From Patescibacteria group bacterium UBA661 (lineage in GTDB: Bacteria > Patescibacteriota > Minisyncoccia > Phycocordibacterales > UBA918), in contig DBNX01000018.1 in the NCBI GenBank assembly GCA_002299465.1, positions 97,480 to 113,619 of the forward strand: a stretch of DNA of 16,140 bases. Direction: 5' to 3'. The position numbers and the translations under genes were made by a program. This document shows, in pieces, positions 1-6,093 of the stretch. The notes below the pieces were generated by a model. The model saw only the letters and a list, made by a program, of their open reading frames with translations. It did no database searches and was not told where the DNA came from. Position 1 is the stretch's first letter. Each line of letters starts with the position of its first letter.

Positions 1-54
1 AAGCGTAGAGCAGTAAGACGGCACAGAGTCCAGCGGACTGGGTGGGAGTGATAA
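1..54 (+). other. Possible 3' end of an upstream reading frame, unidentified
   Basis: Frame 1 is open from the window edge for 16 codons, Arg-rich (KRRAVRRHRVQRTGWE), and ends at TGA (49-51) followed directly by TAA (52-54). The other two forward frames stop almost at once. The stretch looks more GC-rich than its surroundings and contains a small hairpin (AGTCC-AGC-GGACT), so it could equally be the 3' part of a structured RNA. Too little is visible to assign a product. Confidence 0.2.
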
Positions 55-114
55 TTTTGTTCCTAATTTAGCTCGCCAAACTAACTCTTGTGGGTGATTT
101 GAGCTAAACAAAAT
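54..114 (+). other. Imperfect inverted repeat / possible terminator or structured RNA
   Basis: Two nested complementary pairs are present: ATTTTGT (54-60) with ACAAAAT (108-114), and TTTAGCTC (67-74) with GAGCTAAA (101-108). They would fold into a two-part stem with a 26-nt loop. It lies between the end of the upstream unit and the tRNA promoter, so it may end the upstream transcript, but no clean U-tract follows. Function is unknown. Confidence 0.3.
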
Positions 115-116
115 GT

Positions 117-148
117 TTGCACCCGTACGGTTTTTGTTATAGTATACT
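117..148 (+). promoter_or_regulatory. Promoter for tRNA-Asp
   Basis: A -35-like TTGCAC (117-122) is followed after 17 nt by TAGTAT (140-145). An overlapping extended -10, TGTTATAGT (135-143), and TATACT (143-148) are alternative readings. The tRNA begins about 50 nt downstream, leaving a 5' leader for RNase P to remove. Confidence 0.5.
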
Positions 149-194
149 GCCACTCTGTAATAAAGAGGTGGAAGAAAGAAATTTTTAGATTACT

Positions 195-268
195 GCGGTC
201 GTAGCTCAGCTGGTTAGAGCGCCGCCCTGTCACGGCGGAGGCCGAGGGTTCAAATCCCTTCGACCGCG
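195..268 (+). tRNA. tRNA-Asp (anticodon GTC)
   Basis: A full cloverleaf can be read. The acceptor stem is GCGGTCG/CGACCGC, the D arm GCTC/GAGC, the anticodon stem CCGCC/GGCGG around loop CTGTCAC, and the T arm GAGGG/CCCTT around TTCAAAT. Anticodon GTC decodes Asp codons GAC/GAU. The discriminator base is G268. The next bases are CAG, so the 3' CCA is not encoded and must be added by a CCA-adding enzyme. No intron is visible. Confidence 0.96.
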
Positions 269-278
269 CAGTAAAAAT

Positions 279-301
279 AAAAGTCCACGCAAATGACTTT
301 T
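279..301 (+). terminator. Weak candidate terminator after tRNA-Asp
   Basis: AAAAGTC (279-285) pairs with GACTTTT (295-301) around a 9-nt loop; the T-run forms the 3' arm itself. A second weak hairpin (TTAGAC 322-327 with GTCTAG 342-347) is followed by the T-rich run AGTTTTGTTTTTG. Either or both could separate the tRNA from the next gene; neither is strong. Confidence 0.35.
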
Positions 302-361
302 CTGCTATAAAAAATCAATCATTAGACCTTGTGTACTGAATGTCTAGGTCAGTTTTGTTTT

Positions 362-370
362 TGTTATAAT
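362..370 (+). promoter_or_regulatory. Extended -10 promoter of mgtE-like gene
   Basis: The sequence TGTTATAAT is a perfect extended -10 box (TG at 362-363, TATAAT at 365-370). No good -35 is seen 17 nt upstream. The GTG start codon begins 7 nt after the last T, at the expected transcription start, so the mRNA is probably leaderless. Confidence 0.7.
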
Positions 371-377
371 TTAGCTA

Positions 378-1631
378 GTGAATGAAAAACTATTAAATGA
401 ATTAAACAAAATATTACGTTTACCAGCTGAGCGACTATCTCGTTTTCGGCGGCTTACTTTAGCAGAACGCAGTGCTGTTCTACAAGAACTTTCCCCGCAT
501 ATTCAACAGTCCCTTTTGCGTGAATTAAAAGAGGCTGAGATCGCTGATTTGGTTGACCATATGGCGCCCCGGCAGGCAGAAAATGTATTGGCGCGGCTAA
601 AAGATGAAAAGCGACGCTTGCGCATTATAAAGAAAGTAAAGACAGAGGCGCGTGAAAAAATTGAATATTTTTTGCGTTTTCATCCACAGGCCTCGGTGTC
701 GTTGATGAGTTTTAATTATGTACTCATACCAATTACGGCAACCGTTGGTGAGGCTGCCGATGCGGCTGAGGAACACTACGAAGATGTCGGCGTTTTTCCT
801 GAGATATTAGTGCAGCAAAACGGCGAACTGGTGGGGGAGGTACAGTTTTCTGTTTTGGTACGTCAGCGTAATTCACTGGCGATAAAAAAATTCGTGCAGC
901 CAGTCCAAACTATATCTTACCGCGCGGAAGTGACGCAAATTATGGAGTTGTTTTCAGTTTCGCAGCGAAAAAAAATCGTAGTTGTGGACCGAGATGAAAG
1001 CGTGCTGGGAATTATCTATGCTGACGATGCCTTAAACTTGTTCGGAAAACTACCAGCCGAGAGTTTGTACGATGTCAGCGGTCTTGATGATAATGAAAAA
1101 CCGCTTGATCCAGCGTGGCAAAAATTTAAATATCGTTACCGGTGGTTGGTGTTAAATTTAGCTACGACTTTTTTGGCAGGCTATGTGGTTTTTACTTTTG
1201 AGGACACTCTAGATAAATTAGTTATGTTGGCGATGTATATACCGATTGTGGCTGGTATGGGGAGTAACGCTGGCAGCCAGGCCTTTGCGGTGATGTTGCG
1301 CGGATTAGCTCTGGGAACAATTTCTTATCGGGATATGACAACAGTAGTTAAGCGGGAGGCGTTGGCTGGCTTGTATAACGGCATTGTTATCGGTCTAATT
1401 GTGGCTGTCATTTCTGTGCTTTGGAACCAGAGTGCTTTACTCGGTCTCGTTGTTGGCTTGACTATGGTGGGTCTACATATAATTGCTGGAATATTTGGAT
1501 CTTTCACACCACTCTTTCTCAAATATATAAATAGGGATCCGGCTGCAATGTCAGTGGTTATTATTACCACGGCTACAGATGTGTTTGGATTGCTTTTGTT
1601 ACTTGGTCTCGGTTCGTGGTTGTTGCTTTAA
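378..1631 (+). CDS. mgtE: MgtE-family Mg2+ channel/transporter
   Basis: This 417-residue membrane protein has the MgtE layout: a helical N-terminal domain (about 7-100), a CBS pair (about 110-225), a connecting plug helix (about 240-252) and a five-helix membrane domain (about 256-417). Family hallmarks are RYRW...NL at the start of the membrane part, PIVAGMGSNAGSQ (about 289-301) and TTATDVFG near the C-terminus; its Asp (about 401) matches the pore Mg2+-binding Asp of the family. In known MgtE proteins the cytosolic domains sense Mg2+ and close the pore; Co2+ may also pass. The start is GTG with no Shine-Dalgarno, 7 nt behind a perfect -10 box. It is slightly shorter than typical family members (about 450). 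It converges on the Fur-family gene, overlapping it by 33 bp. Confidence 0.93.
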   Translation: MNEKLLNELNKILRLPAERLSRFRRLTLAERSAVLQELSPHIQQSLLRELKEAEIADLVDHMAPRQAENVLARLKDEKRRLRIIKKVKTEAREKIEYFLRFHPQASVSLMSFNYVLIPITATVGEAADAAEEHYEDVGVFPEILVQQNGELVGEVQFSVLVRQRNSLAIKKFVQPVQTISYRAEVTQIMELFSVSQRKKIVVVDRDESVLGIIYADDALNLFGKLPAESLYDVSGLDDNEKPLDPAWQKFKYRYRWLVLNLATTFLAGYVVFTFEDTLDKLVMLAMYIPIVAGMGSNAGSQAFAVMLRGLALGTISYRDMTTVVKREALAGLYNGIVIGLIVAVISVLWNQSALLGLVVGLTMVGLHIIAGIFGSFTPLFLKYINRDPAAMSVVIITTATDVFGLLLLLGLGSWLLL

Positions 1632-1979
1632 GTGTTTCCGGCAAGTCCCTAAGACAGTAACTTCAACAGCGGTGGTGGTAAAATTGGGAATAACAAAACT
1701 TTTTTTTAGGTCGTCATTAGTTATGTCAAAGTGAATGACCTTATGGCAATGGGAACAAATAGCGTGATGGTGGGGCTCAGCAGCAATTTCATAAACCGCC
1801 TCTTGGTTTCCTAAGAATAATTTTTTTACTAGCTTGGCGTTTACAAACTGGTCTAAGTTTCGGTAAATAGTAACTAGGTTTATGTGGGGAAGGGCGGAGT
1901 GAATGGCGGCTGCAGATAGAGCGTCCGCACTGGCGGTGAGCAAGTCGATGATTTCTTTACGGTGACTGGTGAGACGCAT
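1599..1979 (-). CDS. Fur/Zur-family metal-dependent repressor
   Basis: This 126-residue protein is a compact Fur-family regulator. A winged-helix domain (about 1-62) contains the recognition helix NLVTIYRNLDQF (34-45). The dimer/metal region has the His cluster EPHHH (68-72) and CSHC (75-78). The second structural CXXC of classical Fur is not present; C113 and H116 (CRKH) may take its place. It is read away from a ZIP transporter, and two palindromes lie in the shared intergenic region, so it probably represses the transporter and itself when metal is abundant. Zn2+ (Zur) is the best guess from the ZIP partner, but Fe2+ or Mn2+ cannot be excluded. Its 3' end overlaps the mgtE 3' end on the opposite strand. 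Confidence 0.88.
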   Translation of the reverse strand: MRLTSHRKEIIDLLTASADALSAAAIHSALPHINLVTIYRNLDQFVNAKLVKKLFLGNQEAVYEIAAEPHHHAICSHCHKVIHFDITNDDLKKSFVIPNFTTTAVEVTVLGTCRKHLKQQPRTETK

Positions 1980-1990
1980 AGATTGACAAC

Positions 1991-2019
1991 ACTATACTAA
2001 AATCGTGTGACTTTTGCAA
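1991..2019 (-). promoter_or_regulatory. Promoter of the Fur-family gene
   Basis: On the minus strand, TTGCAA (2019-2014) is a -35 box and TATAGT (1996-1991) a -10 box, 17 nt apart. The ATG at 1979 is only 11 nt beyond the -10, so any leader is about 5 nt. The -35 lies inside the first palindrome, consistent with autoregulation. Confidence 0.65.
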
Positions 2020-2045
2020 ATTACTTGCAAAAGTCACACGATTTT
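1999..2045. promoter_or_regulatory. Long palindrome, probable Fur/Zur operator 1
   Basis: Two perfect 21-nt arms (1999-2019 and 2025-2045) flank the spacer ATTAC. The centre reads TGCAAATTACTTGCA (2015-2029), almost identical to the centre of the neighbouring palindrome. It covers the -35 box of the repressor gene. In RNA it would be a very stable hairpin followed by T-rich sequence, so a second role as a terminator or a double-stranded element is possible. Confidence 0.7.
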
Positions 2046-2075
2046 TATATAATGCAAATTATTTGCATTATATAA
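2045..2075. promoter_or_regulatory. Palindrome, probable Fur/Zur operator 2
   Basis: A perfect 31-bp palindrome (15 + 1 + 15, centre 2060) has the core TGCAAATTATTTGCA (2053-2067), which differs from operator 1 at one base. Its right arm overlaps the -10 box of the ZIP gene (2071-2076), so bound repressor would block RNA polymerase. The two centres are 38 bp apart. Confidence 0.75.
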
Positions 2076-2076
2076 T
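2071..2076 (+). promoter_or_regulatory. -10 box of ZIP transporter gene
   Basis: TATAAT at 2071-2076 ends 9 nt before the ATG at 2086, which predicts a leaderless or near-leaderless mRNA. No convincing -35 is present at 17 nt spacing; that position is occupied by the operator. Confidence 0.65.
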
Positions 2077-2085
2077 TGATTTGGT

Positions 2086-2946
2086 ATGGAACTAATTTTA
2101 GCAGCCGGTGCCGTGATGTTGGTATCTTTAAGCGGAGTTTTGTTTGTGAGTCGCGTGGCTGAGTCATTTTTGTTAAATCGCCTGACGTATCTCGTTTCGT
2201 TTGCGGCTGGAGTTTTTCTAATCACTGTCACCGCCCTTTCCTTTAAAGTTTTTGAAATTGTAGAACAATTTTGGCTAGGAGCGTTGCTTATTATCGCTGG
2301 TTATGCGCTGGCTGCCATAATGCACTGGCTTTTGCCTGAGGCGCAGATTCAAAGCGGTGACAAAGATAAACCAAAAACCAAGGCTGCTAAAAAATTATTA
2401 GTTGCTGACGGCATTCATAACTTGGCTGACGGAGTGGTTTTGGCAGTGGCTTACGCCGCGTCACCAGTACTGGGTATTATCACGACCATCTCAGTCGTGA
2501 TTCATGAGACACTGCAAGAAATTGCTGAGTTTTTCGTTTTGCGTAGAGCCGGTTACTCTACCTTGCACGCCCTGCTCATAAACTTTGCCGTTTCCAGCAC
2601 GATTCTGGTCGGTGTGGTTATTGGTGTTTTGGCTTTGGCGACGACTGAGTTGGAAGGATTATTGCTGGCTGTATCAGCTGGTTTCTTTGCGCACGTGGTT
2701 ATCAATGATTTGTTACCTAAGCCAAAAAATCACGAGACAAAGATTAGCTTGTTTAAACATCTAGGGATTGTGTTAATGGGATTAATCTTGATGGGCAGCA
2801 TCAATCTTATGCTGGGTGATGTTCATAAACATGGTGAGGATAAACACGAGGAGGAACATCACGACAAATCTTCAGAGGAATATCACAAGGAAACTGTCTG
2901 GTGGGTGTCTTGGCTCAATCTGGATGAGGTGAAGGACAGCCGTTAA
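2086..2946 (+). CDS. ZIP-family divalent metal transporter
   Basis: This 286-residue protein has about eight membrane segments and the two ZIP metal-site motifs: DGIHNLADG (108-116, helix 4) and HETLQE (140-145, helix 5). In the family these His/Asp/Glu residues form the binuclear transport site that brings Zn2+ or Fe2+/Mn2+ into the cytosol. The cytosolic loop between helices 3 and 4 is short, charged and without His (about 85-104). The C-terminus instead carries a His/Glu-rich tail (about 245-270, HKHGEDKHEEEHHDK) that probably binds metal. It is divergent from a Fur-family repressor and its promoter lies within a palindromic operator, fitting induction under metal starvation. Confidence 0.92.
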   Translation: MELILAAGAVMLVSLSGVLFVSRVAESFLLNRLTYLVSFAAGVFLITVTALSFKVFEIVEQFWLGALLIIAGYALAAIMHWLLPEAQIQSGDKDKPKTKAAKKLLVADGIHNLADGVVLAVAYAASPVLGIITTISVVIHETLQEIAEFFVLRRAGYSTLHALLINFAVSSTILVGVVIGVLALATTELEGLLLAVSAGFFAHVVINDLLPKPKNHETKISLFKHLGIVLMGLILMGSINLMLGDVHKHGEDKHEEEHHDKSSEEYHKETVWWVSWLNLDEVKDSR

Positions 2947-2978
2947 TTACAATCAGTGGCTAATCGGTTTAATTTGCC

Positions 2979-3009
2979 AAAGGTCTATCCTACATAGGGT
3001 AGACCTTTT
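2979..3009 (+). terminator. Rho-independent terminator after ZIP gene
   Basis: Left arm AAAGGTCTATCC and right arm GGGTAGACCTTT pair over about 12 bp with one G-U, leaving a short loop, and are followed by TTA. It lies 33 nt after the ZIP stop codon and ends the metal cassette. Confidence 0.8.
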
Positions 3010-3078
3010 ATAAATTAACGTGCGTAGTTTCGCCCAGGGGTGAAGCAATAAGCTGGTCTGGGCTACTGAAAATTATTC

Positions 3079-3087
3079 TGCTATACT
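3079..3087 (+). promoter_or_regulatory. Extended -10 promoter of DUF2177 gene
   Basis: TGCTATACT is an extended -10 box (TATACT at 3082-3087). The ATG at 3097 starts 9 nt after it, giving at most a 2-3 nt leader. Confidence 0.65.
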
Positions 3088-3096
3088 AGAGATGTT

Positions 3097-3501
3097 ATGT
3101 CGACCGTTACCTTTATTCATCTTTACGCGATCGCTATTCCAATTTTTTTCATCATCGATATGGTGTGGTTGGGTTGGTTGGCAAAAAATTTCTACCAAAC
3201 CAAGTTGGGGTATTTGTTGGGTGAAGTCAATTGGGTGGCCGCAATCGTTTTCTACCTGATTTTCCTAGTAGGTTTGACTTATTTTGCCATTTATCCGGGA
3301 GTCCAAGCTGGGGCGGTGGGACAGGCGGTGTTTTTGGGAATGTTGTTTGGATTTTTTACTTATGCTACCTACAATCTCACTAATTTAGCAACCATTCGCG
3401 ACTGGCCACTACTGGTTTCGCTGGTTGATATGGCGTGGGGAGCGTTTTTGGGAGCGCTGGTTTCAGGTTTAACAGCTTACATTTACCTCTCTTTGTCCTA
3501 G
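3097..3501 (+). CDS. DUF2177-family membrane protein
   Basis: This 134-residue protein has four predicted membrane helices (about 8-28, 43-65, 75-95 and 107-131). The first contains IDMVWLGW, the region between helices carries KNFYQTKLG, and TYATYNLTNLATI (about 89-101) precedes the last helix. This pattern matches the DUF2177 (COG4852) family of small integral membrane proteins; biochemical function is unknown. A DUF192 gene follows after 15 nt on the same strand, so they are likely co-transcribed. No Shine-Dalgarno is present. Confidence 0.82.
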   Translation: MSTVTFIHLYAIAIPIFFIIDMVWLGWLAKNFYQTKLGYLLGEVNWVAAIVFYLIFLVGLTYFAIYPGVQAGAVGQAVFLGMLFGFFTYATYNLTNLATIRDWPLLVSLVDMAWGAFLGALVSGLTAYIYLSLS

Positions 3502-3516
3502 ACACAGAGTTTTGCT

Positions 3517-4110
3517 ATGCGAACAAAAAAAGCCCGTATCAAACGCTGGCCGATTTACACTCTCAGTGTGGCTTTTTTGGTGCCGATTGGTTTGGCTTCT
3601 TATGTTTACTACAAAATCCACTATACACCGCACGTGCCCACCCAAGATGAACTGACGGCAGCGCTTATCAATTCAATATTTGGTACTGACCAACCGGCTG
3701 ACATGACTCACGCGGAAGGGAAGGTGTGGCGTGATCTGTTTCCAGAAACAATACCAATGACGATAGCGGGAGTGACGGTCTACGCAGCGGTTGCTGATAG
3801 TTGGCCGGAACGAATTCGGGGTTTATCCAACACCCCGTATTTGCCAGAAGAAGTGGTTAAGTTGTTTGTGTTTGATACGGCTGGTCTGCATGCGATTTGG
3901 ATGAAGGATATGAACTATGCGATTGACATCATTTGGTTAGATGAAGCTGGAAAGGTAGTCTCTCTAGTTAACGAGGCTGCACCAGAGTCATATCCAGAAG
4001 CTTTTATTCCAGACGCACCAGCGGTTTATGTTATTGAAACGGTGGCTGGATTTGTCGCTAAACACGAAATTGCCGTGGGAGATTTTATCGAATTACCAGC
4101 TGGCTTGTAA
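3517..4110 (+). CDS. Membrane-anchored DUF192 protein
   Basis: This 197-residue protein has a basic N-terminus (RTKKARIKRW), one membrane segment (about 13-33) and a DUF192 domain (about 85-193) facing outwards. Family signatures are VADSWPERIRGLS (about 91-103), KLFVF, HAIWMKDMNYAIDIIWLD (about 125-142) and PAVYVIETVAGF. DUF192 domains are widespread, often secreted or anchored, and their function is not firmly known. The residues between the anchor and the domain (about 34-80) look like a linker. It probably shares a transcript with the DUF2177 gene. No Shine-Dalgarno precedes the ATG. Confidence 0.88.
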   Translation: MRTKKARIKRWPIYTLSVAFLVPIGLASYVYYKIHYTPHVPTQDELTAALINSIFGTDQPADMTHAEGKVWRDLFPETIPMTIAGVTVYAAVADSWPERIRGLSNTPYLPEEVVKLFVFDTAGLHAIWMKDMNYAIDIIWLDEAGKVVSLVNEAAPESYPEAFIPDAPAVYVIETVAGFVAKHEIAVGDFIELPAGL

Positions 4111-4143
4111 TGTTTATAAAATAGAGCTGGACAGCAAACACGT

Positions 4144-4151
4144 TGTATCAT
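4144..4151 (+). promoter_or_regulatory. Probable -10 promoter of the 4159 gene
   Basis: TGTATCAT contains a -10-like TATCAT (4146-4151) that ends 7 nt before the ATG at 4159, the same leaderless geometry seen at other genes here. No clear -35 is visible. Confidence 0.45.
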
Positions 4152-4158
4152 TTAGGTA

Positions 4159-6087
4159 ATGGACCCAGAGGTAAAATTTTACTTATACAATCGTTACTTA
4201 CCGCGTTTTTTGCTTTTAGCAACCGGTGTCTTTTTTCTAGTATTGGGATTTTTGTGGTGGCAGGAAAATAGAAGCACAGAAGAAGTTGTGGTTTTACCAA
4301 CAGTGCCAATTCATACGTTTTCGGCACGGGCGACGGAGACTGCTTATATCAGCAATTATGTTAATCAGTCACGAATTATTCATGATGCGGAAGCCATTCC
4401 CGCCGTCAGGGAATTATTTTTTACCAGAGAGATAAATACACCAAACACTGACGAAGAAATACAAGTTGCCTTGGCGGAAATTAAATCAGCCCAGCAATCA
4501 TCAAGCACAGCTAGCGCTCTCCATGTCCGGAGCACTAGCTATTACATCGGCAATTTACTGATTTTACCCGGACTGACCTTACACCATTTTTTAACACCAG
4601 GCACACGCCAAGCCACCAGTCGCTTAATCGACACCGCCCTCGCTGATACCCGGGCGGCGACAGTAAAATTACAGCGTCATTTTGATGTTGCGCCACCAGC
4701 TTTTTATGACCAACAAATCACCTCACAGTTAACCTACCACGCAGCGAGTTTCCCCAGTCTGACGGTCCCTGAAGTAGCAACCGTTTTAACAATTCTAGCC
4801 AGCATCAATCCGACTTACGCTCGTTTGTATGAAGAGCAGTTGCGAGCTTATCTAGCTGATGTGTTGACGAGTGGTTCGCATTGGGCGGTCGATATTGAGT
4901 ATGGGTTAAAATTAGCGCAAGCCATGGTAGCGGCAATGCGTGAGTCACAAGCATACAGCGATTTGTTTACTGCCGCCCAAGCCGAATGGACAGAGCCAAC
5001 AGTGGCCATTGAACACACTTATGAATGGCGACCAGTCCCGTATAGTTTCTTTTATACCAACCTCGCTTATCAGTCGAATTTTTTGGTGCAGGTGACTGAA
5101 TATGATCCAGTCAATTCTGAGATGCGAGAGCAAGAAGAATTATCTGGTTATCTAACACTATCACTTCTCGATGAAAGATTGCCCGAAAGCACACCTCGAC
5201 TTTATGTGTATGGTGTTGAAGCTGATTCATTCCTACCGGCCCATCTAAATCTAACAGTTAATAATTACCCATTTTTGGGGACTGGAATTAGCCAGCTCAA
5301 ACAAACCAGCAATCGCAATCGTAAAATAGCCCTGTCGGGTAAACCAACACCAATCTACAATACTACTGCTTGGTATCGGTATAATAAAGTTGTTTACATT
5401 GAAGAGGGTCAGGTGCAGGTTTTGGATAAATTATTTACGGAGCAGGCGACAAACTTTAAGGAGTTAGAATGGCAACCAGAAACGGAACAAATATTGCTGG
5501 TAGGGAATAGTGAAAAAGCCAAAGCGAGTGAGGTGTTTCGGGTTCAACTTAGAAATAATGCTACTAAGCCGGTGGAATCGATTGGAGTTGGTACGGACGC
5601 CGTTATGCTCGACGCGGATTTAGTCGTGGTCGAACGTAATGGTCTGTTATACCTTTGGTCTAAAGATTGGACGGAGTTACGGCTGGTAACGGAAATTAAG
5701 TCACCGACAGCAACTACGCTAAGTCGTTCAATTCGTTACTTTGCGGATGCGAGCACTTTGCTGGTTTTAGATAGACAGCTAGAAACTTCTACTTTGCTGC
5801 CCAATAGCGTTGTCTCTTTGTACCAGTGGCTGGCGACAGAACAAAAATTTGTCTTAAGCCGCACCGTTAATCTTGAAGATGGTATCTTGCATGATGCTGT
5901 CTTGTCGCCACAAGGTCGGTATGTCGGTCTCGCGGTGACTATTCCAGGAGGCGAGGACAGAGCCCGCTTATTGCTATTTGATACAATTAGTGGTATAATC
6001 AAAAAAGAATTACTGCTCGAAGGTTTCGACACCAGAAGAATTAGTTTAGACGAATGGCTAACAACTATCGTCGCTAAAAATTATTAA
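4159..6087 (+). CDS. Membrane-anchored protein with degenerate PAP2/acid-phosphatase domain and propeller-like C-terminus
   Basis: This 642-residue protein has a short cytosolic N-terminus and one membrane helix (about 15-34). Residues about 80-275 resemble class A acid phosphatases (PAP2 superfamily): SYYIGNLL, a KLQRHFDV stretch where the family has KX6RP, SFPSLT (197-202) in place of the catalytic PSGHT, and GSHWAVD (239-245) in place of GxHWxSD. H241 and D245 remain, but the PSGH histidine and the Arg of the SR motif are lost, so it is probably a pseudoenzyme. Residues about 290-642 are β-rich with repeated patterns (YLWSKDW, LLVLDR, LSPQGRYVGLAV, LLLFDTISG), suggesting a WD40/TolB-like propeller. 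It lies 6 nt before the Pro-rich gene. The domain call is by motif reading only. Confidence 0.6.
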   Translation: MDPEVKFYLYNRYLPRFLLLATGVFFLVLGFLWWQENRSTEEVVVLPTVPIHTFSARATETAYISNYVNQSRIIHDAEAIPAVRELFFTREINTPNTDEEIQVALAEIKSAQQSSSTASALHVRSTSYYIGNLLILPGLTLHHFLTPGTRQATSRLIDTALADTRAATVKLQRHFDVAPPAFYDQQITSQLTYHAASFPSLTVPEVATVLTILASINPTYARLYEEQLRAYLADVLTSGSHWAVDIEYGLKLAQAMVAAMRESQAYSDLFTAAQAEWTEPTVAIEHTYEWRPVPYSFFYTNLAYQSNFLVQVTEYDPVNSEMREQEELSGYLTLSLLDERLPESTPRLYVYGVEADSFLPAHLNLTVNNYPFLGTGISQLKQTSNRNRKIALSGKPTPIYNTTAWYRYNKVVYIEEGQVQVLDKLFTEQATNFKELEWQPETEQILLVGNSEKAKASEVFRVQLRNNATKPVESIGVGTDAVMLDADLVVVERNGLLYLWSKDWTELRLVTEIKSPTATTLSRSIRYFADASTLLVLDRQLETSTLLPNSVVSLYQWLATEQKFVLSRTVNLEDGILHDAVLSPQGRYVGLAVTIPGGEDRARLLLFDTISGIIKKELLLEGFDTRRISLDEWLTTIVAKNY

Positions 6088-6093
6088 ATTTTT

